DNA from: Opitutaceae bacterium
Lineage (GTDB): Bacteria > Verrucomicrobiota > Verrucomicrobiia > Opitutales > Opitutaceae
NCBI GenBank assembly: GCA_041395105.1
Contig: JAWLBB010000002.1
Coordinates: forward strand, 310,001 to 374,000
DNA: 64,000 nt
Direction: 5' to 3'
Each line of letters begins with the position of its first letter. Position 1 is the first letter of the stretch. Of this stretch, positions 1 through 9,253 are shown piece after piece. The translations under genes were made by a program, and so were the position numbers. Below the pieces are notes generated by a model that did not search any database, was not told the origin of the DNA, and worked only from the letters and a program-made list of their open reading frames with translations.

Positions 1-41
1 GCAATGGTTCCTTGCCAAAATTCAAAAAAGAAGGATTCCAC

Positions 42-662
42 GTGATTAGACATCCCTTAACCCGCATCCTCACCCTCTCCACCTTCGCAGCCGGCCTCCT
101 GCTCGGGACCGGATGTTCGTCGACCACCTCCAAGTCCGTGAGCGGTGCCGGCACCGGTGCGGCCGCCGGCGCAGCCGTCGGAGGCATAGCCGCCTCGGCC
201 ACCGGCGGAAACACCACCCAGGGCCTTCTCGTCGGCGGTGCCGCCGGAGCAGTCATCGGCGGCCTGATCGGCCTGAGCCAGGAGATGAAGGAGAAATCGG
301 AGCAGGACCGCCTCGCCCAGGAGCGCGCCTACCAGCAGGAACTGGCCCGACGCCGGGCTGAAGAAGCCAAGCGCAAGGCGGCCATGGACGAAGAGCTTGC
401 CATCGCCCAGGGCTTCCAGATTTCCGACTACGAGCTGACCCAGATCCAGGAGCGCGCCCGCGAACAGGAGGAGCGCCTGAAGGAACTCCGGGCGAAACGG
501 GCCGAGGCTCTCTCCAAGAAGAAAGCCCTCGATGACGCCAACGAGAAGATTCTCTCCGCCAGTGCAGAGATCGAGTATCTCGAACGCGAGCTGGCCGAGC
601 TCAGCGGCGAAGAAGCCGCCATCGAGGAAGCCGGTGAGTCCGCCAATGACTCCGCCTACTGA
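42..662 (+). CDS. Glycine-zipper lipoprotein with C-terminal coiled coil
   Basis: The protein is about 206 residues. I start it at the GTG at 42 because AGAAGGA lies about 6 bases upstream; the TTG at 12 has no such site. The N-terminus is a lipoprotein signal (basic residues, hydrophobic run, lipobox LLLGTGC). A Gly/Ala-rich segment (GAGTGAAAGAAVGG and a second similar stretch) follows and resembles glycine-zipper membrane domains. The last 110 residues are strongly charged (Glu, Arg, Lys, Ala) and should form a long coiled coil. It is probably an envelope-anchored structural protein. No enzymatic motif is visible and the specific role is unknown. The next gene is another lipoprotein 94 bases downstream on the same strand. 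Confidence 0.7.
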   Translation: MIRHPLTRILTLSTFAAGLLLGTGCSSTTSKSVSGAGTGAAAGAAVGGIAASATGGNTTQGLLVGGAAGAVIGGLIGLSQEMKEKSEQDRLAQERAYQQELARRRAEEAKRKAAMDEELAIAQGFQISDYELTQIQERAREQEERLKELRAKRAEALSKKKALDDANEKILSASAEIEYLERELAELSGEEAAIEEAGESANDSAY

Positions 663-756
663 CCAGGAATAATCGGCTCATGCCGTTGCTCTCATCCATG
701 CCAGAAAACCGGAAATGAATTGGACTGGAGAGACACTTCCGAGCCCACGCAACCGA

Positions 757-1491
757 ATGAATCCGATGACATTGCGGTCAGTTGCAACACCAATTGGCGG
801 GGTTCTTGGCCTGGCCATCGTCGCCCTCTTCTCCGGTTGCGCCACCACCTACAACTTCAAGGTCGACGCCATCAGCAATCCAAGCGCCGCACCGGGTGTT
901 TCCTACAAGGTCGTCAACAAGAATCCCGACGGCGGCAAGAGCGACCTCCGGTCGCAGGAAGCCGCCGAATACGTCAAAACCGCACTCTCCGGGAAGGGCC
1001 TTTACGAGGCCGAATCAGCCGAGGATGCAGATATGATCGTCGAGTTCGAATACGGCATGGAGGAACCCCGGACCAAAGTCTCGAAAGTCTCCACCCCAAT
1101 CTACATCGACGTCCCCGGTGCCGTCCGTTACGTGCAGACGCCGGTCAAGGACAAGGATGGCAACATCAGAATGGTCACGGTGGCCGTCCGTGAACCTTCC
1201 ACCCGCCAATACGCCGGCCAGCAGGAGTCGGTCATCGTCCAGACGATCTACGAAAAATACATGCGCATCACCGCCCGGGAAAACAACCCCGAGGAAGATG
1301 GAGACAACCAGGGCGAGCAGGTTTGGAGTGTCTATGTCACCAACGAAGATGAGCGCGACGACCTCCGCCAGTATCTCCCCGTCATGGTTTCGGCGGCAGT
1401 CGACTTTATCGGGGAGAACTCCGAGACACAGCAGACCGTCAAGCTCAAGGACACCGACGAAGTCGTCACCTTCGTCAAGAAGGGACTCTGA
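757..1491 (+). CDS. Putative lipoprotein, DUF4136-like
   Basis: The protein is about 244 residues. A hydrophobic segment ending in ALFSGC gives a type II signal peptide with the lipidated Cys. The start is uncertain: ATG codons at 715, 757 and 766 are in frame and none has a clear ribosome binding site. I chose 757 because it gives a normal-length signal peptide. The mature part begins with YNFKVDA and contains an EYVKTAL...GLYEAESAEDADMIVEFEYG region, which resembles lipoproteins of the DUF4136 type. That assignment is from pattern memory only. It lies downstream of the glycine-zipper lipoprotein and converges with the acyltransferase operon. Confidence 0.6.
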   Translation: MNPMTLRSVATPIGGVLGLAIVALFSGCATTYNFKVDAISNPSAAPGVSYKVVNKNPDGGKSDLRSQEAAEYVKTALSGKGLYEAESAEDADMIVEFEYGMEEPRTKVSKVSTPIYIDVPGAVRYVQTPVKDKDGNIRMVTVAVREPSTRQYAGQQESVIVQTIYEKYMRITARENNPEEDGDNQGEQVWSVYVTNEDERDDLRQYLPVMVSAAVDFIGENSETQQTVKLKDTDEVVTFVKKGL

Positions 1492-1597
1492 CCGGTGCGT
1501 TCGGACTCCGGCACCCATGGTTTGCCCGAGTAGCCCGATCCGGTGATCCGGACAGGTGCCGGTACCCGAGCCCGGCCCGGGCGAGAATCAAGCCCGG

Positions 1598-2416
1598 CTA
1601 CGACATCAGGCTGGCATCCTTCGGTCCGTCGTGTTGATGGTCTGCCCTCCGGCGCCCGCCGACCGTCTTCCCTTCGATCTCCCGTTTCATTCGGACGACT
1701 TTCTGGTGAAGATCCGCGGCCAGCTTCTTCCGATCCTCTTCCCGCATCACCGGCTCCCCGAAACACACTTCCGCCCGCGAGTAGTCAACCCGCCCCATCA
1801 GCGTCAGCAGGTGCGGCACCAGGGTCATCTCTCCGTGGTAACAGAGAGTGTCACTTGCTTCAGCGCCGAACGCTTCATAGTGGATGGCACAGGGCGTGAT
1901 CGCCCAGCCCGTTCGAATGGCCGGCTCGAGCAATGCGGTTCGGAAGGGAAGGACCGTTGATCCATCGGTGGTCGTTCCCTCGAGAAACACCGTCACCGGC
2001 AATCCCGCCTCAACCACTTCCTGAAATGCAACCCCTTTGGATGAAACCTCCGACCGCCTGCGCCGATCAATGAAGACGGTTCCCGCCCAGCGGGCAAAGG
2101 CCCCGAAGAGCGGCCAACCCGCCACCTCGTTCTTGGCGAGAAACACCTGGGGCCGGATGGAAGATAGGACCAGCACATCAAGGTAACTCAGGTGATTTGA
2201 GGTGATCAACCCCGGCACCGGTTCCGTGCCCCTGACCACCACCTCGATGTCCAGGAGGGCCAGGGTCCGCCGACTCCAGCGTTGCAGCCAGTTTGCGCGG
2301 TCCCAAAGTGAACGCCGGTTGCCCGGGACAAGAAAATGAGACAGGGTGGTTCCAAGGAAGATCAGAAGCATACCTGCCAACCGCTTGAGGAACTTGAGTG
2401 GAGCGAACCGACTCAT
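1598..2416 (-). CDS. 1-acyl-glycerol-3-phosphate acyltransferase family (PlsC/OlsA-like)
   Basis: The 272-residue protein belongs to the PlsC acyltransferase superfamily. An N-terminal hydrophobic segment (about residues 12-30) should anchor it to the inner membrane. The catalytic H(X4)D box is NHLSYLD (His75, Asp80), and the acceptor-binding motif EGTTTDG starts at Glu146. PlsC enzymes transfer an acyl chain to a lysophosphatidate; the OlsA subgroup acylates lyso-ornithine lipid. Its start overlaps the stop of the OlsB-like gene by four bases (ATGA), so the pair is translationally coupled. This favours the OlsA role over a general PlsC role. The C-terminal tail is Arg/His-rich and not conserved-looking. 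The family call is firm; the ornithine lipid substrate is inferred. Confidence 0.85.
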   Translation of the reverse strand: MSRFAPLKFLKRLAGMLLIFLGTTLSHFLVPGNRRSLWDRANWLQRWSRRTLALLDIEVVVRGTEPVPGLITSNHLSYLDVLVLSSIRPQVFLAKNEVAGWPLFGAFARWAGTVFIDRRRRSEVSSKGVAFQEVVEAGLPVTVFLEGTTTDGSTVLPFRTALLEPAIRTGWAITPCAIHYEAFGAEASDTLCYHGEMTLVPHLLTLMGRVDYSRAEVCFGEPVMREEDRKKLAADLHQKVVRMKREIEGKTVGGRRRADHQHDGPKDASLMS

Positions 2417-3165
2417 CGGAAATATCGGGCGGGGATCTGCCGCACATCCATCAAGGTGAGAAAATCAATCGTTCCAAATTGCGGATCGAGGGCCGGGGGG
2501 CCGCAAACCTTCGCTCCCAGCAGAAGATAGGTATGCATCAGGCGCGGGATTTTCGGTGCCGGCCCATCGGATACGCCTCCCTCACAGGCCCAACCCGGTT
2601 GGGGTACCGTTCGGAACTCCTCAGCAGCCAGCATGTCGTCGGGAAGACTTTCATAGAGTGCCCTGCCCTCGGCCGGATCCCGGGATGACAACGAACTGCA
2701 TCCAATCAGGTAGCGACAGTCATTGAGGACCGCATAGCGGGCTATTCCCCGCCAAAGCAGCCCCAGCACGGCCAGGTTGCGGTGGTCACGATCCACACAG
2801 GCCCGCCCCAACTCCAATATCTCACTCCGGTGCGTCTCAAAAGGTGTAAAATCGAATTCCTGTTCGCTGTAAAATCCGTGGTTGGCCCGGGCGGTCAAAC
2901 CCGTCTGCAAACGGTAGGTTCCGATCACCCTGTCCGTGTCGGTCGACTCCACGATCAGATGGTCGCAGACCGGATCAAAGCGATCCCGGTCCAGACCAAT
3001 GCTCGCCGATTCCGCCAATCCCTCCCTCAATTCCAGGTTGAACACCTCAAAGCGAAGCCTCTGCGTCCGTTCAAGGGCAGCCTCATCCCCGGCCAGATAG
3101 GCACGGTAGCGACCTTGGGGTTCCGGAGGCACGAAGCCCGGCCGGGTATGCAGCATGAATGCCAT
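2413..3165 (-). CDS. OlsB-like N-acyltransferase (GNAT/hemolysin-type)
   Basis: The protein is about 250 residues. I start it at the ATG at 3165, 16 bases after the stop of the DedA/ATP-grasp gene; a longer reading frame upstream only shadows that gene. The sequence RLRFEVFNLELREGL, then DHLIVES, VIGTYRL, ELGRACVDRDHRN and LIGCSSL match the hemolysin-like acetyltransferase family, which includes OlsB. OlsB transfers a 3-hydroxyacyl chain from acyl carrier protein to the alpha-amino group of ornithine. The adjacent PlsC-type gene would complete ornithine lipid synthesis as OlsA does. The amino acid used here cannot be told from sequence; relatives use glycine, glutamine, lysine or others. Confidence 0.82.
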   Translation of the reverse strand: MAFMLHTRPGFVPPEPQGRYRAYLAGDEAALERTQRLRFEVFNLELREGLAESASIGLDRDRFDPVCDHLIVESTDTDRVIGTYRLQTGLTARANHGFYSEQEFDFTPFETHRSEILELGRACVDRDHRNLAVLGLLWRGIARYAVLNDCRYLIGCSSLSSRDPAEGRALYESLPDDMLAAEEFRTVPQPGWACEGGVSDGPAPKIPRLMHTYLLLGAKVCGPPALDPQFGTIDFLTLMDVRQIPARYFR

Positions 3166-3181
3166 GGCAGACGGGTTTACT

Positions 3182-5107
3182 CTAGTGCGACTCTGCACGG
3201 GATTCCCCCGGATTGTCGACTGGGGAATCCATCGACCCCGCCGGAAAACGCCGCCTCCGATCCGCCGTCCGGCCCTTCTCTTTCCAGGCCGCCAGGACCA
3301 ATCGTCCCAATCCCAGAACCGATGTTGCCGGGTGGCCGCGCGCTCGATTCTCCGCCGCAATCTCAAAAGCCAGCCGCCATTGGGTGAATAGCGTCCGGTA
3401 AGCCATCCAAAGGGAATTCGCCGGATCATAGATATGGGTCGCTTCAGAAGTGACCCCGTTCAGCTCAAGCACCTTCAGGCGCATTCCCCGGCAGAAATCA
3501 TCTTCCGAAGGTGCGCGGAAGTCGAAGCGACCGAAATAGAACTCCGGACTGCAATGCGCAATCCGGTCGACCGCCGCCTCCAACTCAGCTGTCTGGATAC
3601 GTTTCCCGTCAAGAAAGAGAGAACCACGACAATGGGCGCCGACTTCGACCAACGGGAAGGCCTCCCCCGGGCCAGGGACCTCGTCCAGCCGGGCAGCGTG
3701 TTTGCGAAGGTGAAAGCGGGCCATGCAGACGGCGCGCTCGTCATCGAGTATCAACTCCTCGACCGTCCGAACCCCGTCGCCGGTCAGCCAGAGTCGCCGC
3801 TTCTCCGTAATGGAAATGATCGACCCCCGCGGTTCACTCGGCCGACGGACATAAAAGACCCCGAATTCCGGCCCTTCGATGTAGGCTTGGGCGATGAGCG
3901 CCTGCGGGGCGGACTCAAGGGCCGAGCGAGCCTCTTCCGGCGATTTCGCGATGACCACGCCCTCACCCCGTTGCCCGACATCGGGTTTCAATACGATCGG
4001 AAAACCCAGGCGGTTCGCGTTCATGAAGTCCACCAGTTCCTTCATCCGGCACTCGACGTTTTCCGATGCAGGCAACAGGCGCCAACGGGCCACTGATTCC
4101 CCCGCTTCACGCAAACCCGCAAGGATCTCGGATTTGGATTCACCAAGGAAGCCACTCTGTGGCATTCCCGGATTGACCGCGGTGAAAAGTGTCGGATGCC
4201 GGAAACGGATCCCCAGCCAGAGGATGTAGGCCACCACCGGTGGATAGAAAACCCAAGGAGGCCAGAATTCCCACCGGATTGCGCGTTGGTAACGGGACCA
4301 GAGCAGTCGTCTCCCCCGGCGGGTCAGAAGCGGCAGTCCCACCTTGAAGAGTCCGAAGAGACCCAGCGCGATCATCAGGAGCGCGACCAGCGCATATCTC
4401 TCGTAGCCCGTCCAGAACTCCATCATGGCCGATCCGAACAAGGTGGACAACCCGACCAGAATCGGAGTCCACAATCCCGCCGCGATCAGGAAATAGACTG
4501 AAAACCGGAAAATGGATACGCCAAGCAGTCCCGCCGCCAGGTAGGTCGCGAGCCGGGTGCCCGGCGTGAACCGGCTGATCAGCGCCACGACGGGACCTTT
4601 CCGCTCGATCCAGTGCTCACCGTGCTGAATTGCTTCGGGTCTGACAAAGACCCGGACCCAGGACGATTCCCAGGCCATCCGGCGCAGTCCCCTTCCCGCC
4701 AGGAGCAGGAGGATGTCGCCGACCACGATACCGACGAGACAAGCCAGCGTCGCCGCCCAGAATGGCAGAACCTTTTGCGCCACCAGCAGGCCTGCCGCGA
4801 TGCAGGTCAGGTCTTCACTGATAAGGGTGCCGATGGCCAGTGCCGCGCCCGTTGCCCAGAGTTCATGGCCCTCCATCGGACTGGTTCGGCCGCCGGAGAG
4901 CCGCCCACCGGATTCCCCCGAATCGGCCGCCGACCTCGCCACGGCCAGACCCGACTGAACATCGTCCACAAACCGGACAACACCGTCGCGGAGTTTTCCT
5001 CCCGGGCTCAGGCCGACATAAAGAAGGACCGACACACCTGCGAGCAGGGTGAATAGCAGCCAGCGGCGTCGAAGGCCGGGGATCCGTTTTGCGCGCACGG
5101 GTTTCAA
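3182..5107 (-). CDS. DedA/VTT membrane domain fused to an ATP-grasp ligase domain
   Basis: The 641-residue protein has two parts. One transmembrane segment at about 15-33 leads to a DedA (VTT) region at about 83-255, with the family signatures GIVVGD (Asp131) and SRFTPGTR (178-185). Proteins of this family move or recycle lipids across membranes. After further membrane segments comes an ATP-grasp domain at about 325-600, with the ATP-binding strand IVLKPDVGQRGEGV (371-384), EGPEFGVFYV, RFDFR and the metal-site motif VLELNG (546-551). ATP-grasp enzymes join a carboxylate to an amine through an acyl phosphate. The gene lies 12 bases after the NRDE gene and 16 bases before the OlsB-like gene. 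A role in building and translocating an amino-acid-containing lipid is inference. Confidence 0.82.
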   Translation of the reverse strand: MKPVRAKRIPGLRRRWLLFTLLAGVSVLLYVGLSPGGKLRDGVVRFVDDVQSGLAVARSAADSGESGGRLSGGRTSPMEGHELWATGAALAIGTLISEDLTCIAAGLLVAQKVLPFWAATLACLVGIVVGDILLLLAGRGLRRMAWESSWVRVFVRPEAIQHGEHWIERKGPVVALISRFTPGTRLATYLAAGLLGVSIFRFSVYFLIAAGLWTPILVGLSTLFGSAMMEFWTGYERYALVALLMIALGLFGLFKVGLPLLTRRGRRLLWSRYQRAIRWEFWPPWVFYPPVVAYILWLGIRFRHPTLFTAVNPGMPQSGFLGESKSEILAGLREAGESVARWRLLPASENVECRMKELVDFMNANRLGFPIVLKPDVGQRGEGVVIAKSPEEARSALESAPQALIAQAYIEGPEFGVFYVRRPSEPRGSIISITEKRRLWLTGDGVRTVEELILDDERAVCMARFHLRKHAARLDEVPGPGEAFPLVEVGAHCRGSLFLDGKRIQTAELEAAVDRIAHCSPEFYFGRFDFRAPSEDDFCRGMRLKVLELNGVTSEATHIYDPANSLWMAYRTLFTQWRLAFEIAAENRARGHPATSVLGLGRLVLAAWKEKGRTADRRRRFPAGSMDSPVDNPGESRAESH

Positions 5108-5119
5108 TCCGGATGAGAC

Positions 5120-5845
5120 TCAGCTCCTCAGGGCGAGCGACGCGTTCACCATGGCCATCGGCTGTTCAATCCAGGGCTGAGGCTCATAACGCATCGACAC
5201 CCTCGTCTGTCCCAGATCAATCCGGACCACGCTGTGGGTGCAGGCATCTGGACGGCACATCAGAACGGACTCGGCCGGCCGGTCGCTCGAATGCTCATGG
5301 TGATACCTTTCCAGTCGATTGATTCCGCCGCCGGAGGACCTGACGGAAGACTCGAACAACCCAATCCGGTAACGCTCAACCGCAGCGGTCTGCCAGGATG
5401 AAGACGTCACCGGAGGAAACAAGCCCTCGGTTTCCGTCGACCGAAGACGGACTCCGTCCCAGTTCAGAAGCAGGGACCCGACCCGATCGATGCCGAACAG
5501 TCGAAAAGGCGGATAAGGCCTCATGTCCATCCGGCTCATTTCCTTCGCCACGTCGCCGCAGCCCCCGCTGTCGGACAGGTTGTGGACCAGATGACCACGC
5601 GACGGCCGATCCCCGGGGGCGACCCGGCACCCGGTCGGGTAATGATTGAGCAGCCCCAGAGTCAGACCGAACTCATTGACCGAAATCCAGGTACCGCCCT
5701 GTTCCCCGTCGGTCGGCGCCAGGAAACGCACCCCTCCTCGAATCCTCTCCTCCGGCCCGGTCGCCGGCCGCCTCGTTCTCATTTCGTCTCGGTTGAAGAA
5801 GACAACGTATCCACTTTCTGAATACTCCCAGCTTACCGTGCACAT
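5120..5845 (-). CDS. NRDE (TANGO2-type) family protein
   Basis: The 241-residue protein starts MCTVSW and carries the diagnostic NRDE motif at about residues 18-21, followed by GGTWISVNEFGLTLGLLNHYP. This is the NRDE/TANGO2 family, whose fold relates to N-terminal nucleophile hydrolases, with Cys2 as the likely nucleophile after Met removal. Its biochemical function in bacteria is not settled; eukaryotic TANGO2 is linked to lipid and haem handling. The start overlaps the end of the DinB-like gene by 13 bases, and the stop lies 12 bases before the DedA/ATP-grasp gene, so it belongs to the lipid operon. Confidence 0.8.
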   Translation of the reverse strand: MCTVSWEYSESGYVVFFNRDEMRTRRPATGPEERIRGGVRFLAPTDGEQGGTWISVNEFGLTLGLLNHYPTGCRVAPGDRPSRGHLVHNLSDSGGCGDVAKEMSRMDMRPYPPFRLFGIDRVGSLLLNWDGVRLRSTETEGLFPPVTSSSWQTAAVERYRIGLFESSVRSSGGGINRLERYHHEHSSDRPAESVLMCRPDACTHSVVRIDLGQTRVSMRYEPQPWIEQPMAMVNASLALRS

Positions 5846-6357
5846 GGACGCAGGCGCTCGCGATGCCGTAGCGTGGAGGGAGCCACCCCGTAATCCCCAT
5901 CCACCTCCACCCCGACCAGACGGCAGATGATTGCGGTCAGGGCCTGATGGTGAACCGTGTGGCCGAGGAGAAAATCCAGTTCCCTCAGCCTGGATGACGG
6001 CATCCAGCGTGCGTCGTTGCCGAGTCCCGATCCCTCCTGCCGGACGAAGACCGATCCGTCCTCCTCTTCGACCGCGAGCCGGGCCAGGCGGTCACAGATC
6101 TCCCGTGAAAGGGCGATTGCGGCCGCACGATCGGTCTCGATCCGATGGTCACGTCTTCGGGACTCATAATCAATCCGCCCGGCAGCCAGTCCCTCGAGGA
6201 ACGCCAGGTAATGGTCGAGATCGTGCCGAAAGTGCCCTCCCAGCGTTCCCCTGAAGGCCAGTTCGACGGGTTCGCAGTAGACAGCATCGTCAATCCGGCC
6301 AAGAAGGTCCACTCCCCGGCCAAGGATAGAGATGATTTCGTCCACTTTGATCTTCAT
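5833..6357 (-). CDS. DinB-like four-helix protein
   Basis: The 174-residue protein begins MKIKVDEIISILGRG and has histidines spaced as in the DinB/YfiT metal-binding four-helix family: HFRHDLDHY in the first half and LGHTVHHQAL near the C-terminus. Family members bind a divalent metal and some are thiol-dependent S-transferases; the substrate here is unknown. It is the first gene of the minus-strand operon that runs through NRDE, DedA/ATP-grasp, OlsB-like and OlsA-like genes, with a 13-base overlap to the next one. Its start is 138 bases from the divergent SNF2 gene start, so promoters for both directions should lie between 6358 and 6495. Confidence 0.72.
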   Translation of the reverse strand: MKIKVDEIISILGRGVDLLGRIDDAVYCEPVELAFRGTLGGHFRHDLDHYLAFLEGLAAGRIDYESRRRDHRIETDRAAAIALSREICDRLARLAVEEEDGSVFVRQEGSGLGNDARWMPSSRLRELDFLLGHTVHHQALTAIICRLVGVEVDGDYGVAPSTLRHRERLRPCAR

Positions 6358-6495
6358 GCAAGTAATACCGGAATACCTAACACCCGGTTACTATTCCCGG
6401 CAACCGCAAAGACCGCCCCGGAGACCGCACCTGGACAGGGTCACCAACACTCCGACACTTGCGTCCGATCCATTCTCCCGCGATACCGACTCCCA

Positions 6496-8994
6496 GTGAA
6501 CGAACCCGCCGCCCTGCATCTCAAGCTTCTGCTCCCACCTCATCTCGCCCGGGTGGCCCCGCGCGATGCCATTCCGGTTAAGGTGGAGCTGGTTCGAGGT
6601 CCCGGCCTCGTCATTCGTCCGGAATCGGCCGATGAATCCGTCTTCGCGGGCCTCGGAGATGCCGAACGCAGCGCGCTCTTCGCCATCGCCGGATGGTGCG
6701 GCGGGACCCCGGCCACCTTCATCCAGCTGACCCGCCACCAACTCTTCCAACTCCTGGGGCTTCTCCGTGATCAGCAGACCTTCTTCTGGGTCAACAAACC
6801 CCTCGAGCCCATCCTCTGGCAGGACGGGGCGCTGGCGGCGGTAAGCGATCACCTCCCCCCTCCCGACCGATCGGGTCCGGGCAATGGCCCTCCTGCCTCG
6901 CGGAGCGCGGACGACACTGCGCCCGTGCCTCGCCCGGCCCGACCGGCTCTCCCCTCTTCAGGAGATCCGCCCTCAATCGATGGATCCGAGCATTACCTCT
7001 CGGTTCGTCTGCCCGATCGCGGATTCTTCGGTTACGGAGAACTGCGCGAACTCCTCGAACGCTCCGGCTTCCGCCTCGAAACATCCAACAGGCGCTGGTG
7101 GCTGCGCGACCGCCACAAGACCCTCAACTTTCTCGGGCAATACTGGACCGTTCTCGAAACCCACTACAGCGCCGATTTCACCGAGAATTTCAGAAAAAAC
7201 ACCTCGCATCTCCGGAGAGCCGAATTGAGCTGTCGGGCGAGTGAAGACGCAGAGGGCTTCCGCCTGCACCTCGAGGTGGATGCCGGCGCCGGTTCGAGCA
7301 AATCCGTTCAGGCAGCCCTCACCGCCGGACGGCACTACCTCGAAAACGAGGGTTCTGTCTTTCTGGTGGATCCCGAGCGCATCAAGCAGATCCGGGATGT
7401 CCAGCAGGCGCTCAGCGGCGACCGCTCACGTCCCTTCATGCCATCGAGCACCCACCGGGTCAGCCCGGCCCGGCTCGCCCAAGTCGAGGAACTCCTCGAA
7501 ACCATCAATCCCAACTTCTCCCCACCCGAGGCCTGGAAGGCACGAAGCGCCCCGCTTCGTCTGCTCTCCAAGTTGAGCCCGGCACCCGTCCCCCGGCACG
7601 CAGCGAATCTGCTGCGACCCTACCAGGCAATCGGCACCGCCTGGCTGCACCATCTGCACCGGAGCGGGCTGGGCGGCATCCTCGCTGACGACATGGGACT
7701 AGGAAAGACGGTCGAAGCCCTCGCCTTCCTCGCTTCGATCCTCACCCCGCAGAAGCAGAGCGATCTGTCCGCCGGAGCCCTGATCGTCTGTCCCGCTTCC
7801 CTCTTGGAGAACTGGCGCCGGGAAGCCTCCCGCTTCTTTCCCGAGCTCACGGTTTTCGTCCACCACGGATCCCAGCGCCTCGTCACTCCCCGGGACGCCC
7901 TCCGACCCGATCTCATCGTCACCTCCTATGGCACCCTGGTCAGGGACCGCGATCTCTTTTCCGCAGTTTCCTGGACCACGATTGTCGCCGACGAGGCCCA
8001 GCACGCCAAGAATCGCCGCAGCCTCAATGCCCAGGCCCTCTTTGGCCTCCGGTCGGCCAGCCGGTTCGTTCTGACCGGAACCCCGGTCGAGAACTCCCTG
8101 GACGACCTCCGCACCCTTCTCGAATTCGTCCTGCCCGGCGCCGCTCCATCACCTCCCCCCCAGAGTCGGGGAGAGGACAAACGCTGGTACGACGCCCAAC
8201 TCGCCGGATTCGCCGGACCGTATATCCTCCGCCGAGCCAAGAACGATGTGGCCCCGGAACTCCCGGAGAAGATCGAGCAAACCGTCTACTGCGACCTCGA
8301 GCCCGCCCAACGCGACCTCTACCAGCGGTTCAGTCACGAGGGTCAACGGGAACTCGAGGCCCTCGAATCGTCCGGTGCCTCCGAGGGTGCCGTCCGCACC
8401 CACGTCTTCAAGCTGCTCCTGCGCCTGCGCCAGATCTGCTGCGACCCCCGACTGATCGAGCGCGGCCGCCCCGCCGCCGAGTCCGCCAAGCTGGCCGCCT
8501 TCCGCGAACTCCTCGACGAGGCCATGGATGCCGGACACCGGATTCTCCTCTTCTCGCAGTTCGTTTCCATCCTCGATCTCCTCCGGGAGGAACTCGACGC
8601 GGACGCCATCCCCTACGCCTACCTCGACGGCAAGACCCGCAACCGCCAGGCCGAAGTCGATCGCTTCAATGAGGACTCCAGTCTCCCCCTCTTTCTCATC
8701 TCCCTCCGGGCGGGCGGAACCGGGCTCAATCTGACCGGCGCCGACACCGTCGTGCACTTCGACCCATGGTGGAATCCAGCCGTCGAAGCCCAGGCGACGG
8801 ATCGCGCCCACCGGATCGGTCAGACCAGGGTGGTCACCAGCTACCGATTGATCGCCGCCGGCACGGTCGAGGAGCGGGTCCTTGAGTTGCAGGAGGGCAA
8901 ACGCCGCATGCTCGAGCAGGTCTTTGATGCCAGCGACGCCAGCACGGCTAGGCTCGACTTAAGCGACCTCCGCTCACTCCTCGAGACGGAGTGA
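6496..8994 (+). CDS. SNF2-family DEAD/DEAH helicase
   Basis: The protein is about 832 residues. I start it at the GTG at 6496 (VNEPAALHLKL), because the open frame further upstream runs through the divergent DinB-like gene. The first 370 residues are a poorly conserved accessory region. The motor follows: Walker A DDMGLGKT at about 398-405, DEAQ box at about 499, VLTGTPVENS, then the second RecA lobe with LLFSQF, SLRAGGTGLNL and RAHRIGQ. This order is that of the bacterial SNF2 (HepA/RapA-like) ATPases, which translocate on double-stranded DNA or remodel RNA polymerase complexes. No nuclease or SWIM zinc finger is evident. It stands alone, followed by tRNA-Phe. Confidence 0.88.
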   Translation: MNEPAALHLKLLLPPHLARVAPRDAIPVKVELVRGPGLVIRPESADESVFAGLGDAERSALFAIAGWCGGTPATFIQLTRHQLFQLLGLLRDQQTFFWVNKPLEPILWQDGALAAVSDHLPPPDRSGPGNGPPASRSADDTAPVPRPARPALPSSGDPPSIDGSEHYLSVRLPDRGFFGYGELRELLERSGFRLETSNRRWWLRDRHKTLNFLGQYWTVLETHYSADFTENFRKNTSHLRRAELSCRASEDAEGFRLHLEVDAGAGSSKSVQAALTAGRHYLENEGSVFLVDPERIKQIRDVQQALSGDRSRPFMPSSTHRVSPARLAQVEELLETINPNFSPPEAWKARSAPLRLLSKLSPAPVPRHAANLLRPYQAIGTAWLHHLHRSGLGGILADDMGLGKTVEALAFLASILTPQKQSDLSAGALIVCPASLLENWRREASRFFPELTVFVHHGSQRLVTPRDALRPDLIVTSYGTLVRDRDLFSAVSWTTIVADEAQHAKNRRSLNAQALFGLRSASRFVLTGTPVENSLDDLRTLLEFVLPGAAPSPPPQSRGEDKRWYDAQLAGFAGPYILRRAKNDVAPELPEKIEQTVYCDLEPAQRDLYQRFSHEGQRELEALESSGASEGAVRTHVFKLLLRLRQICCDPRLIERGRPAAESAKLAAFRELLDEAMDAGHRILLFSQFVSILDLLREELDADAIPYAYLDGKTRNRQAEVDRFNEDSSLPLFLISLRAGGTGLNLTGADTVVHFDPWWNPAVEAQATDRAHRIGQTRVVTSYRLIAAGTVEERVLELQEGKRRMLEQVFDASDASTARLDLSDLRSLLETE

Positions 8995-9177
8995 GCGCCA
9001 CAAGGCTCCCCGGTCCTCATTCACCGGAGACTGGACTGCTCGATCGTCCGTCGAATCCAGGTGCACTGTCTCTCCTGCAGACTCGGCCATGGCAACAGAT
9101 CCGGCTCGCAGGTCTTTTCGCCGAATTTCCCATTGACGACCCGCAGGCAGCCCCTATCTGTTGTCCCCTTTACCTGA

Positions 9178-9253
<76 letters not shown>

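Noticed and set aside
6145..6495. N-terminal extension of the SNF2 protein
   Set aside because: It would overlap the DinB-like gene on the other strand and its sequence is unlike a protein domain; the GTG at 6496 is a better start.
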